Source: Pseudomonadota bacterium (lineage in GTDB: Bacteria > Desulfobacterota > Desulfarculia > Desulfarculales > Desulfarculaceae). Taken from it: a DNA stretch of 64,000 nucleotides. The stretch is from the NCBI GenBank assembly GCA_018902755.1, contig JAHIQI010000068.1, positions 35,026-99,025 of the forward strand, in the 5' to 3' direction. Position 1 is the first letter of the stretch, and every line of letters begins with the position of its first letter. The notes beneath the pieces are model-generated. The model made no database searches. It saw only the letters and a program-made list of their open reading frames with translations, and was not told where the DNA came from. The position numbers and the translations under genes are program-made. Shown piece after piece: positions 24,065-32,788 of the stretch.

Positions 24065-25942
24065 ATGCCCAATTCAGCCGATCAAAAGCGCGTGCCCCAC
24101 AAAATTCTCTACGACCAGAGGCCCAACTACACCCGCCCGGCCCTGGAGTTGAGCGAGCAGGTGCGCGGGGACCTCTTGGCCCATCTCACCTTCCTCTATG
24201 GACAGGAAAAGGCCCAGGCCTGCATGCCCGAGCTGGAGCGCATCATCAAGGTGCACCACGCCTTCAAGTCCCAGGAGCTGCGCGATCTGCAGGAGGCCCG
24301 CGACCCCAAGCACCTGTTCAGCCACAAGGACATGATCCTCATCACCTACGGGGACATGATCAGCGACGGCGGGGGCACCCCCCTGGCGGTGCTGGCCAAG
24401 GCCTGCGACGAGCACATGCTGGCCCCGGACATTCTGCACATCCTGCCCTTTTTCCCCTACTCCTCGGACCGGGGCTTTTCAGTGGTGGACTTCACCAAGG
24501 TGGACCCGCGCCTGGGCACCTGGGAGGACATCCACCACCTGGCGGGGCGCTACCGCCTGATGTTCGACGGGGTGCTCAACCACATCTCGGCCCACAGCGA
24601 CGCCTTCCACGAGTTTTTGGACGGCAACCCGGATTATCAGGACTTTTTCATCGCCTACGCCTCGCCCGACGAGCTGACCCCGGACCAGCGCTCCAAGATA
24701 TTCCGGCCCAGGGTGAGCGACATCCTCACCCCTTTCATGACCATCAACGGGGTCCGCTACCTCTGGACCACCTTCAGCCCCGACCAGATCGACCTGAACT
24801 ACCGCAACCCCAAGGTGCTACTCAGCGTGGTGGAGGCCCTGTTGTTCTACATCCGCCAGGGGGCGGACCTGCTGCACCTGGACGCGGTCACCTACATCTG
24901 GGCTGAGCCGGGCACCGAGTGCATCCACCTGGCCCAGACCCACGAGATCGTCAAGCTGCTGCGCACCGTGGTGGAGGCGGCGGCCCCGGGGGTGGCCCTG
25001 GTCACCGAGACCAACGTGCCCCACGCGGACAACGTGAGCTATTTCGGCAGCGGCCTGGACGAGGCCCACATGGTCTACAACTTCGCCCTGCCGCCCCTGG
25101 TGCTGCACGCCGTCTACCGCCAGGACGCCTCGCGCCTGGCCGCCTGGGCCGCCGAGCTGGAGCCGCCCAGCGAGGCCACCGCCTTTTTCAACATCCTGGA
25201 CACCCACGACGGCATCGGCCTGATGGGGGTGAAGCAGATATTGCCCCCCGAGGAGATCGATTTCATCGTGCAATGCGCCCAGGCCAACGGAGCCCTGGTG
25301 TCCATGAAGACGGTGGAGGGCGGCGGCGAGGAGCCCTACGAGATCAACAGCACCTGGTGGAGCGTGATCAACCCCCACCACGGGGAGGACCACGCCCTGC
25401 AACTGGATCGCTACCTGGCCAGCCGGGCGGTGGCCCTGTCCCTCAAGGGTGTGCCGGGGGTGTATCTGCACGGGGCCCTGGGCACCTCCTCTGACCTGGA
25501 GGCATACCGGCGCACCGGGCACAACCGCGACGTGAACCGGGGCACCGTGGATTTGGCCGTGCTGGCGGCGGAGGCCAATGATCCCTCTTCCCGCCTGGGC
25601 CGCCTGGCTCCGCGCATGAGCCACCTCAACGTGACCAGGGTCTCCCAAAAGGCCTTCCACCCCCGGGGGAGCCAAAAGGTGCTCAAGGCCCCGGAGGCGG
25701 TGCTGGCCCTGTTGCGGGTCTCCCCGGATGGGGATGAGCGGCTCTTGTCCCTGATAAACTTGAGCGCCTCCCAGGCGGCGTTCAGCTTGGAGCTGCCCGC
25801 CGAGGCGGCCGGGGCGGGAGCCTGGCATGATCTGGTGCGGCCGGGGGAGGCGCGGGAAAAAGACGGGGCCCTGGAGGTGGAGATGAAGCCCTATCAGGTG
25901 ATGTGGCTGCGCCCCCAGGGAGAGCCCGGCGCGCCCGAGTAG
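24065..25942 (+). CDS. GH13 glycoside phosphorylase (sucrose/glucosylglycerate phosphorylase group)
   Basis: Expected to cleave an alpha-glucoside with phosphate to give glucose 1-phosphate. 625 residues. Alpha-amylase-family residues are visible: nucleophile Asp in LLHLDAVTYIW, acid/base Glu in ALVTETNVP, and the third carboxylate in NILDTHDGIG. ILPFFPYSSDRGFSVVDF and EPGTECIHLAQTHEIVKLLR are typical of the GH13_18 subfamily, and closer to YcjM/glucosylglycerate phosphorylase than to classical sucrose phosphorylase as I recall them. ATG 24065 follows GGTGG. The end abuts the convergent PAS gene (3 bp). Possible role: turnover of a compatible solute. Confidence 0.82.
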   Translation: MPNSADQKRVPHKILYDQRPNYTRPALELSEQVRGDLLAHLTFLYGQEKAQACMPELERIIKVHHAFKSQELRDLQEARDPKHLFSHKDMILITYGDMISDGGGTPLAVLAKACDEHMLAPDILHILPFFPYSSDRGFSVVDFTKVDPRLGTWEDIHHLAGRYRLMFDGVLNHISAHSDAFHEFLDGNPDYQDFFIAYASPDELTPDQRSKIFRPRVSDILTPFMTINGVRYLWTTFSPDQIDLNYRNPKVLLSVVEALLFYIRQGADLLHLDAVTYIWAEPGTECIHLAQTHEIVKLLRTVVEAAAPGVALVTETNVPHADNVSYFGSGLDEAHMVYNFALPPLVLHAVYRQDASRLAAWAAELEPPSEATAFFNILDTHDGIGLMGVKQILPPEEIDFIVQCAQANGALVSMKTVEGGGEEPYEINSTWWSVINPHHGEDHALQLDRYLASRAVALSLKGVPGVYLHGALGTSSDLEAYRRTGHNRDVNRGTVDLAVLAAEANDPSSRLGRLAPRMSHLNVTRVSQKAFHPRGSQKVLKAPEAVLALLRVSPDGDERLLSLINLSASQAAFSLELPAEAAGAGAWHDLVRPGEAREKDGALEVEMKPYQVMWLRPQGEPGAPE

Positions 25943-25945
25943 GCT

Positions 25946-26563
25946 CTAGTTGGGCTTTTCGGCCTTGTCGCCCATGAGCCGGGGATACAGCTCGGCGGCG
26001 CAGTTGGGGCACAGGCTGTGGGTGAAGTCCAAGTCCAGGTGCTTGCTCAGGTAAAGGTCCACCCGGTGCCACAAGTCCTCGCCGTCGCGCACCTTTTTGC
26101 AGCGGGCGCAGATGGGCAGCATGCGTCGAAGCTCCACGATCTCGCCAATGTCCTCCAAAATGAGCACCACCAGCTTTTGCCCCCGGTGAGTCAGAGGGGC
26201 GGCGGAGACCAGGAAGTGGGCCTCGTTGACCTTTTCGCCGTCGGCCAACTCCAGGCGGGCCTTTTGGCGGGTGAGGGCCCCGGTGGCCAGGCAGCGTTTC
26301 ACCGACCCCCGTATCATGCAGTCCCGGCAGGGCTCGGAGCGGCCGCAGCCCTGGGGTGAGCGGTTGGCGTTGAGGCAGTGCAGCACTTCTCCGGCCCGGC
26401 GGCGCATCACCACCTGGGACTGGGGAGAGAGGATATTTTCGGCGGCGTGGTTGTGATCGATGATGCATACATCCTCGTTCACCACCAGGATAGGCGAGGG
26501 CACTGCGTCGTAAACGGTGCGGCTGAAGGATATGTCGTTGATTAGGCGGCTATTATCGGTCAT
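25946..26563 (-). CDS. PAS-domain protein with Cys cluster and C-terminal zinc-ribbon-like module
   Basis: 205 residues with no kinase or output domain. Residues ~10-130 read as a PAS fold (TVYDAVPSPILVVNEDVCIIDHN), with an inserted cluster GCGRSEPCRDCMI that could bind iron-sulfur or haem. The C-terminus LPICARCKKVRDGEDLW ... FTHSLCPNCAAELYP is the Cys-pair module commonly seen after PAS and kinase domains in deltaproteobacteria. GGGGGT precedes the ATG. A single-gene unit convergent with the phosphorylase. Probably a sensor acting on an unknown partner. Confidence 0.75.
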   Translation of the reverse strand: MTDNSRLINDISFSRTVYDAVPSPILVVNEDVCIIDHNHAAENILSPQSQVVMRRRAGEVLHCLNANRSPQGCGRSEPCRDCMIRGSVKRCLATGALTRQKARLELADGEKVNEAHFLVSAAPLTHRGQKLVVLILEDIGEIVELRRMLPICARCKKVRDGEDLWHRVDLYLSKHLDLDFTHSLCPNCAAELYPRLMGDKAEKPN

Positions 26564-26650
26564 AAGTACCCCCCGGGTACGCCGTCGGTGGCCATGGCCA
26601 TGGGCGGTAGGCAGACTTAGGATAGGGATTTAGTTCCACATAGTCAAACT

Positions 26651-26672
26651 CAAGTTTTTAAAAGTGAACTTG
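26651..26672. promoter_or_regulatory. Inverted repeat upstream of the CoA-transferase gene
   Basis: CAAGTT and AACTTG lie 10 bp apart in an AT-rich stretch about 100 bp upstream of the CoA-transferase start; a further GAACTTGG follows directly. Candidate operator. Confidence 0.35.
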
Positions 26673-26767
26673 AACTTGGTTCAGCCTCTCGCCGTCAGGG
26701 AATTGTTGTGTTAGCCTTGGGGTCAGTGCTAGTGCCAGCGTAACCTGAACTGAGAGTAACTACAATC

Positions 26768-28300
26768 ATGCCTGAACATCGAATACGCTATGCACCTCTG
26801 CGGGACAAGATTACCAGTGTCGCCGAGGCGGCCAGCCACATCAAAGACGGAACCAGTTTATTCATCAGCGGCTTTACCGCCGGTTATCCCAAGCTCATTC
26901 CCGCCGAACTGGTGAAGCGGGCCGAAGCCGGCGAAAAGATGAAGATAAACATCTACGCCGGAGCCTCCACCGGTGATGCGGTGGACGGCGTATTGGCCCG
27001 GGCCGGTCTGGTCAAATGGCGCCGCCCCTACATGAGCGACCGGGGCATGCGCTCGGCCATCAACCGCGAGGAGATCCTGTTCAAGGACGACCACCTCTCC
27101 GGCTTGTCGTCCAAGGTGCGCGCCGGGGCCTGGGGGCCGGTGGACGTAGCCGTGGTCGAAGTAGCCGCGGTAACCGAAAAGGGCCAGCTCATCCCCACCC
27201 TCAGCGTAGGCAACACCCCCAGCTACGTGAAGATGGCCAACAAGGTGATCCTGGAGGTGGCCGACGCCGACCCGCCCGAGCTGGAAGGCATCCACGACAT
27301 CTATATTCCCGAGGACCCGCCCTGGCGCATGCCCATACCCATCTACCGCGCCGGCGACCGGGTGGGCAAGCCCTTCATCGAGCTGGATCCGGAAAAGGTC
27401 GTGGCCGTGGTCTACAGCCAGGAGCCCGACGCCAGCGCCTACTTCTCCGAGCCCGACGAGGTGTCCCTGCTCATCGCCGAGCAGCTCTTGGACTTCGTGC
27501 GCCACGAGACCAAAAAGGGCCGCATTCCCGAGAACCTGCCCTGGCAGTCCGGCGTGGGCGACGTGGCCAACGCGGTCTTGGCCGGCTTCCAGGAAGACCA
27601 TTTCTTCAAGGACCTGAGCATCTACTCCGAGGTGTTGCAGGACACGGTCCTGGACCTCATCGACATGGACAAGGTCCGCGCCTCCTCTGGCTCGGCCCTC
27701 ACCCTGTCCCTGCAGGCCCGCCAGCGCTTCTTCAATGATCTGGAGCGCTACAAGGAGAAGATCGTACTGCGCCCGGTGGAGATTTCCAACTCCCCGGAGG
27801 TCATCGCCCGCCTGGGGGTCTTGGCGGTGAACACCGCCCTGGAGATCGACATCTACGGCCAGGTCAACTCCACCCACGTCATGGGCAGCCAGATGATGAA
27901 CGGCATCGGCGGCTCGGGCGACTTCGAGCGCAACGGGGCCATCTCCTTCATGGTCACCCCCTCCATCGCCAAGGGCGGGGCCATAAGCTGCATCGTGCCC
28001 ATGGTAAGCCACGTGGACCACTCCGAGCACTCGGTGGACGTCATCATCACCGAGCAGGGCCTGGTGGACACCCGCAACCTGACCCCCCGCCAGGTGGCCG
28101 AGGCGGTCATCACCAAGTGCGCCCACCCCATGTATCGCGACCAACTCATGGACTACTACCAGCGCGCCCTGCACGAGACGGGCGGCCACGAGCCGCACCT
28201 GCTGGCCGAAGCCTTTAGCTTCCACCAGCGTTTCATGCAGACCGGCGACATGCGCCCGGTGAGCGACCGCATCCGCTCCGTGGGAGGCGGCCGCGAGTGA
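26768..28300 (+). CDS. Acetyl-CoA hydrolase/transferase family (succinyl- or acyl-CoA:acetate CoA-transferase)
   Basis: Moves CoA between acetate and another acyl-CoA. 510 residues, the usual size for the class I SCACT/Cat1 family. Features: FISGFTAGYPKLIPAELVKR near the N-terminus; DLSIYSEVLQDTVLDLID, with the Glu expected to form the glutamyl-CoA intermediate; and GGSGDFERNGAIS followed by HSVDVIITEQGLVDTR at the C-terminus. Complete and well conserved. It overlaps the next gene by 4 bp (GTGA). In a fatty- or aromatic-acid degrader it would link acetate excretion to acyl-CoA activation. Confidence 0.9.
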   Translation: MPEHRIRYAPLRDKITSVAEAASHIKDGTSLFISGFTAGYPKLIPAELVKRAEAGEKMKINIYAGASTGDAVDGVLARAGLVKWRRPYMSDRGMRSAINREEILFKDDHLSGLSSKVRAGAWGPVDVAVVEVAAVTEKGQLIPTLSVGNTPSYVKMANKVILEVADADPPELEGIHDIYIPEDPPWRMPIPIYRAGDRVGKPFIELDPEKVVAVVYSQEPDASAYFSEPDEVSLLIAEQLLDFVRHETKKGRIPENLPWQSGVGDVANAVLAGFQEDHFFKDLSIYSEVLQDTVLDLIDMDKVRASSGSALTLSLQARQRFFNDLERYKEKIVLRPVEISNSPEVIARLGVLAVNTALEIDIYGQVNSTHVMGSQMMNGIGGSGDFERNGAISFMVTPSIAKGGAISCIVPMVSHVDHSEHSVDVIITEQGLVDTRNLTPRQVAEAVITKCAHPMYRDQLMDYYQRALHETGGHEPHLLAEAFSFHQRFMQTGDMRPVSDRIRSVGGGRE

Positions 28301-28923
28301 ACCGGCAGCGGGTCGTAATCGCGGTGGACCGGCAGGTGAGCCTGGAAGCAAGGCTCGACCTGCCGGCCCAGCCAAGGGGGGCGGCGCTGATCCTGCATCC
28401 CCATCCCCTTTACGGCGGCTCCATGGACAACAACGTGGTCTACGCCCTGACCCAGGCGGCCGATCTGGCCGGTTGGGCTTCCCTGCGCCTCAACTTCCGG
28501 GGGGTGGGCCAAAGCACCGGCCGCCACGACAACGGGGTGGGCGAGCAAGACGACGTGATCGCCGCCGCGGCCTGGCTCACCGAGCAGGCCCCCGGTCCCC
28601 TGGTGGTCATGGGCTACTCCTTCGGCTCCCTGGTGGGCTCCCAGGCGGCACAGCGGGTCGCCGGGCTGGCCGGCGGCGTGTGGGTGTCCCCGCCCTTTGT
28701 TCTGGGCGATCTGCCCCCCTGGCCCGCCGGGCGCGGACCCTTGCTGGTCATCACCGGCGACCAGGACGAGTACGGCGACATGACCCGGCTGAGGGGCTAC
28801 ATGCAGGAGATGGGTGCACTGGGCGCCCTGGAGGTGCACCCTGGGGGGGATCACTTCTGGCTAACCGGCCTCAGTGCACTAAAGCAGCAGACCGTAGATT
28901 TCCTGACCGGCCTGACCGGTTAA
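28297..28923 (+). CDS. Alpha/beta hydrolase (serine hydrolase)
   Basis: 208 residues, GTG start overlapping the CoA-transferase stop. ILHPHPLYGGSMDNNVVYAL and LNFRGVGQSTGRHDNG are typical of the small dienelactone-hydrolase-like family. The nucleophile elbow is GYSFGS. Acid: the Asp in TGDQDEYG. His: in PGGDHFW. A complete catalytic triad is therefore visible. Coupling to the CoA-transferase suggests ester or thioester hydrolysis, but the substrate is unknown. Confidence 0.85.
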   Translation: MNRQRVVIAVDRQVSLEARLDLPAQPRGAALILHPHPLYGGSMDNNVVYALTQAADLAGWASLRLNFRGVGQSTGRHDNGVGEQDDVIAAAAWLTEQAPGPLVVMGYSFGSLVGSQAAQRVAGLAGGVWVSPPFVLGDLPPWPAGRGPLLVITGDQDEYGDMTRLRGYMQEMGALGALEVHPGGDHFWLTGLSALKQQTVDFLTGLTG

Positions 28924-29001
28924 CACCTATAGCGTCCCCGGCCGATCTTGGCCAACATTTAGTGGGGACTGAAAAAATATCCACAACATATAGTTTTGTG
29001 C

Positions 29002-29213
29002 TTGACACGGTGTAAAACACCTTGTTACGTTGTACTTAACATAGAATGCACTATACCACCAGATGTTAGCCCTCTCTCCACCCAGTAAACGTGCCGTAAG
29101 CCTTTCCGACAGGGTGCACTGGACGCATGCAGGGTGGTCGTTCCCCCCAGGAAGGTCACCGGCCTTCCCCCTCCCCGCTCAGGGCCGGCTTAAAAACCCG
29201 GCCCTGATCCTTT
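29002..29213 (+). ncRNA. Candidate small RNA in the 392-bp gap before the histidine kinase
   Basis: A promoter-like TTGACA (29002-29007) is followed by the perfect dyad GGTGTAAAACACC (29009-29021). A structured ~150-nt stretch follows: CCACCC (29078-29083) can pair with GGGTGG (29132-29137), CAGT with ACTG, and GGAAGG (29150) with CCTTCC (29163). It ends in a hairpin CAGGGCCGG / CCGGCCCTG (29180-29206) and ATCCTTT. No open frame or ribosome site fits. The -10 is weak, so the start is uncertain. It may instead be the kinase 5' leader. Confidence 0.4.
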
Positions 29214-29315
29214 GCCCGGCGAGATAAAAGCCCCCTGAACCAAGCTTGAGATTGTCTTGCCCCCGCGGGGAGCATCTGCTACAAAATTAAGGCATACCTC
29301 TGTTCAGGATTTGCC

Positions 29316-30455
29316 ATGGACGCCACCCCGGCCGAATACAACACCTGCCGATCCGATCTCCACGAGGCTGCCCAGGAGCTGGAAAAGTTCCGGCAGATCG
29401 TGGAAACCGCCGAATTAGGCGTAGTTACCATCAATGAAAATCATGAGGTGGTGTACATGAACGCCGCGGCCGAGGCCATGTTCGGCTATGGCCGCCAGGA
29501 GATCATGGGGGGAGACCTCTCTCCCTTGATCCCTTCGGAGCACCGCGAAGGCCACCGCAACTACGTGGAACGCTACGTGCGCACCCGCCGGGGCAAGCTC
29601 ATCGGCCACACCGCCGAGCTGGAGGCCGAGCGCCGCGACGGCTCGCGCTTCCCCATCCATATCAGCTTTTCCACCGCCGAGGTGGCCGGCGGGCTGCTCA
29701 TGACCGCCATCATCCGCGACCTGAGCAAGGAGGCGGGCCTGGAGCAGGAGGTGCGCCAGAGCCAGCGCCTGGCCATCCTGGGGGAGATGGTGGCCACGGT
29801 GAGCCACGAGATACGCTCGCCCCTGGCCCTCATCGGCGGCTTCGCCCGCCAGTTGGAGCGCGACCCGGAGCTGAGCGACAGGTCGCTCAACAAACTGAAC
29901 ATCATCACCCACGAGGTGGAGCGCCTGGAGAGAATCCTCAACGAATTGGGAGACTTCTCGCGCCCCCACAAGTACGATTGGCGTGAGACCGACCCGGCGG
30001 TGGTGGTGGAGCACGTGGCCGAGCTCATGGAGCCGGAGATCAACCGGGCCGGGGCAGAACTGAAGGTGAGCCGCAACGGCGGCCTGCCGCCCATCATGGC
30101 CGACGCCGACCGCCTGAGCCAGGTGTTGATCAACCTGATCAACAACGCCCTGCAAGCCAGCGGGGCCCACCCGGTTATCGAGGTGGTGCTCCAGCCCAAC
30201 CCCGAGGGGGTGCTCCTGGAGGTGCGCGACCGGGGGCGCGGCCTGGAATCGGCCAAGGCCAGGGATCTTTTCACGCCCTTTTTCACCACCAAGAAGGGGG
30301 GCACCGGCCTGGGCCTGCCCGTGGCCCGGCGCATCGTGGAGGAGCACGGCGGCCGCATAGAGCTGACCAACCGCCCCGATGGCGGGGCCGTGGCCAGGGT
30401 GCGCCTGCCCGCCGCCCCGGCGGTGCAGCAAAAACTGCCCCTGGACGGAATTTAG
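29316..30455 (+). CDS. PAS-domain sensor histidine kinase
   Basis: 379 residues. An N-terminal coiled segment leads into a PAS domain (FRQIVETAELGVVTINENH ... EAMFGYGRQEIMG; ~25-145). The dimerisation/phospho-acceptor box VSHEIRSPL and the HATPase domain follow: N-box NLINNALQAS, G1 DRGRGL, F-box FTPFFTTK, G2 GTGLGLPV. No membrane segment, so it senses a cytoplasmic signal. No response regulator is adjacent. Its stop overlaps by 4 bp the stop of the convergent gene. Confidence 0.93.
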   Translation: MDATPAEYNTCRSDLHEAAQELEKFRQIVETAELGVVTINENHEVVYMNAAAEAMFGYGRQEIMGGDLSPLIPSEHREGHRNYVERYVRTRRGKLIGHTAELEAERRDGSRFPIHISFSTAEVAGGLLMTAIIRDLSKEAGLEQEVRQSQRLAILGEMVATVSHEIRSPLALIGGFARQLERDPELSDRSLNKLNIITHEVERLERILNELGDFSRPHKYDWRETDPAVVVEHVAELMEPEINRAGAELKVSRNGGLPPIMADADRLSQVLINLINNALQASGAHPVIEVVLQPNPEGVLLEVRDRGRGLESAKARDLFTPFFTTKKGGTGLGLPVARRIVEEHGGRIELTNRPDGGAVARVRLPAAPAVQQKLPLDGI

Positions 30456-31204
30456 CCCGCCTCTTTCCAGCCTCCCTCCGGCCAAACCAGTCCCTCGCCG
30501 GGCAGGTCGTCCAGCGGTGGCTGGGTGGGCCCCAAGAACAAGAAGGCGTCCCGGGGGCCCAGGTGCCGGGCGCAAAACTCGTTGGCCTCCTGGTCGTGGT
30601 GCTGGGGGGCCTCGCCGCGCCAGGGGGCTACGGGGTAGATGTCGTGGAACACCACCCCCTCCAGGGAGCAGCGGTCGCTGCCGAAAAGCTGGCCGCACAG
30701 GCGGGGGCGCAGGGCCCTGAGGCGCGCGTCTCCCTGGCTCCAGTCCGGGCGGGGGTAGAAGCGCGCCCAGGGCGTTTCCCACAGCTTGGCCACCACCCTG
30801 GGGTTGGCGGTGCGCAGGCCCACGAAGAACTCCTGGCCGCCGAAGGCCTGGGCGGCCAGGCGCAGGCAAAGGCCCATGGCCACGGGCATGAGCCTCCCCC
30901 GGCTGCCCGCCGCGGGCCGCACCATGCCCAGGATGAGGTGCAAAACCGGCTCGCCGCCGCAATAGGTAAGCTCGCTGATGAAATGCCCGGCCAGCTCCGG
31001 GCCGCGAAACACCCGAAGGTACAGGTCCGCCCCCATGAAATGGGGCATGTATTGGCGGTCGTACTCCGGGCTTTGCAGAAAAACCTCGTGCAGCAGGCGG
31101 CGCAGCTCGGGCTCCAGCTCGCCCCGGCGCTGGGGGCTCAGGCCGAAGTTGATCTCCCAGGTGAAGGGCTCCAGATGCAGGCGGGCGGGGGCTGGCCAAA
31201 CCAT
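30452..31204 (-). CDS. Conserved hypothetical protein, 250 aa
   Basis: No family recognised. Soluble, with no signal peptide or membrane helix. Parts such as ELTYCGGEPVLHLILGMVRP, FVGLRTANPRVVAKLWETP and RFYPRPDW have the alternating strand/helix feel of a GNAT-type acetyltransferase, where TANPRV-type motifs occur, but the acetyl-CoA loop is not clear. AAGGAG lies 6 nt before ATG 31204; upstream in-frame codons are rejected on that basis. Convergent with the histidine kinase. Confidence 0.6.
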   Translation of the reverse strand: MVWPAPARLHLEPFTWEINFGLSPQRRGELEPELRRLLHEVFLQSPEYDRQYMPHFMGADLYLRVFRGPELAGHFISELTYCGGEPVLHLILGMVRPAAGSRGRLMPVAMGLCLRLAAQAFGGQEFFVGLRTANPRVVAKLWETPWARFYPRPDWSQGDARLRALRPRLCGQLFGSDRCSLEGVVFHDIYPVAPWRGEAPQHHDQEANEFCARHLGPRDAFLFLGPTQPPLDDLPGEGLVWPEGGWKEAG

Positions 31205-31337
31205 GGCGGGCTCCTTTGGGCTGGTGTTTAATATGCTGGCACAAGCCCCGGGTCCGGGTAAAGCCTTACGGGCTTTATACCCGCCGCCCCTCGCGTTATA
31301 CTTACCCGGTAAACCAAACAACCGGATTTAGAAGACA

Positions 31338-31850
31338 ATGGCCGTATTGCCCATAAAGACCTTTCCCGATCCCGTGCTCAGCCGGGTTTGCCGCCAGGTG
31401 AACGAGGTTGACGACGATCTCAAGCAGCTGTCCCAGGACATGCTGGACACCATGTACGCCGCTCCCGGCGTGGGCCTGGCCGCCCCCCAGGTAGGCCGCG
31501 ACCTGCGCCTGGTGGTCATCGACTGCACCCCCAGGGACCAGGAGCCCCAGCCCCTGGTGCTGTTCAACCCCCGCATCGTGGAGATGGAGGGCCAGGTGGT
31601 CTTCGAGGAGGGCTGCCTGAGCGTGCCCGACTTCACCAGCGACGTCACCAGGGCCGAGCGGGTGGTGGTCAAGGCCATGGACGCCGAGGGGCGTCCCATC
31701 ACCGTGGAGGGCAATGGCCTCATGGCCATCTGCCTGCAACACGAGCTGGACCACCTGGAAGGCCGCCTGTTCCTGGACCGCATCAGCCCCCTCAAACGCT
31801 CCCTGTACAAAAAGCGCCGCGTGAAGCAGATCAAGCGGGGCGACGAGTGA
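31338..31850 (+). CDS. def: Peptide deformylase
   Basis: Removes the N-formyl group from nascent proteins. 170 residues. All three metal/active-site motifs are present: GVGLAAPQ, EGCLSVP (Cys ligand), QHELDHLEG (two His ligands and catalytic Glu). First gene of a def-fmt-rsmB run; its stop overlaps the fmt start (GTGA). Confidence 0.96.
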   Translation: MAVLPIKTFPDPVLSRVCRQVNEVDDDLKQLSQDMLDTMYAAPGVGLAAPQVGRDLRLVVIDCTPRDQEPQPLVLFNPRIVEMEGQVVFEEGCLSVPDFTSDVTRAERVVVKAMDAEGRPITVEGNGLMAICLQHELDHLEGRLFLDRISPLKRSLYKKRRVKQIKRGDE

Positions 31851-32788
31851 GGCGTTTGCGCCTGGCCTTTTGGGGCACCCCGGACATTGCCCTGCCCTGT
31901 CTCAGGGCCGCGGCCGCCGAGCACCAAGTGGTCCTGTGCCTCACCCAGCCCGACCGCCCGGCCGGGCGGGGCCGCAAGCTGAGGCGCCAGCCCGTGGCCG
32001 CGTTGGCCGACGAGCTGGGCATCGAGGTGTTGCAGCCCGCCAAGGCCGATGAGGCCTTGGAGCGCCTGGCCCAGCTGGAGCCCGAGGTTTTGGTGGTCCT
32101 GGCCTACGGCCAGCTGCTTTCCCCGGCGGTGCTGGCCTCCGCCCCCCTGGGAGCCATCAACATCCACTTTTCCCTGCTGCCCGCCCTGCGCGGGGCCGCG
32201 CCCATCAACTGGGCCATCCTGCGCGGCCTGGAGCGCACCGGGGTGAGCAGCATGTTCATGGACAAGGGCCTGGACACGGGCGACATGATTTTCCAAAAGG
32301 CCTGCCCCATCGGGACTCAGGAGACCGCCGGCTCGTTGGCCGACCGCCTGGCCGAGATGGGGGCCCAGGTGCTTTTGCCCACCCTGGAGGCCCTGGCCAC
32401 CGGCAGCGCCCCCCGCCAGCCCCAGAACCACGCGGCCGCCACCTGGGCGCCCATGCTCAGCAAAAGCGAGGGCCTCCTGGACTGGAGCCAAAGCGCGGTG
32501 GAACTGGACCGCCGGGTGCGGGGCCTGGACCCCTGGCCCGGCGCCTACACCACCCTGGGAGGCAAGCCGCTGAAGCTCTTCGCGCCCACCAAGCTCCTGG
32601 AGGACAACCAGGGCCAGGCTCCGGGCACGGTGCTGGCCGCCGAGGACGCGCCGGAGATGCTCTGCGTGGCCTGCGGCCAGGGGGCTTTGGCCCTGGGCTC
32701 GGTGCAGGCGGCGGGCAAGCGGCGCATGGAGGCGGCGGAGTTTCTGCGCGGCGCGGGGCCGGCCCCCGGCGAACGGCTGGGAGTATGA
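31847..32788 (+). CDS. fmt: Methionyl-tRNA formyltransferase
   Basis: Formylates initiator Met-tRNA. 313 residues with a GTG start overlapping def by 4 bp. LAFWGTPDIALPCL at the N-terminus, TQPDRPAGRGRKL, the catalytic NIHFSLLPALRGAAPINWA (Asn, His) and GLDTGDMI (Asp) are all conserved. The C-terminal OB-like domain is present. Partner of def in the formylation cycle. Confidence 0.95.
   Translation: MRRLRLAFWGTPDIALPCLRAAAAEHQVVLCLTQPDRPAGRGRKLRRQPVAALADELGIEVLQPAKADEALERLAQLEPEVLVVLAYGQLLSPAVLASAPLGAINIHFSLLPALRGAAPINWAILRGLERTGVSSMFMDKGLDTGDMIFQKACPIGTQETAGSLADRLAEMGAQVLLPTLEALATGSAPRQPQNHAAATWAPMLSKSEGLLDWSQSAVELDRRVRGLDPWPGAYTTLGGKPLKLFAPTKLLEDNQGQAPGTVLAAEDAPEMLCVACGQGALALGSVQAAGKRRMEAAEFLRGAGPAPGERLGV

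Noticed and set aside
26858..28375. 505-residue minus-strand frame opposite the CoA-transferase
   Set aside because: Antisense shadow of a complete, recognisable gene.
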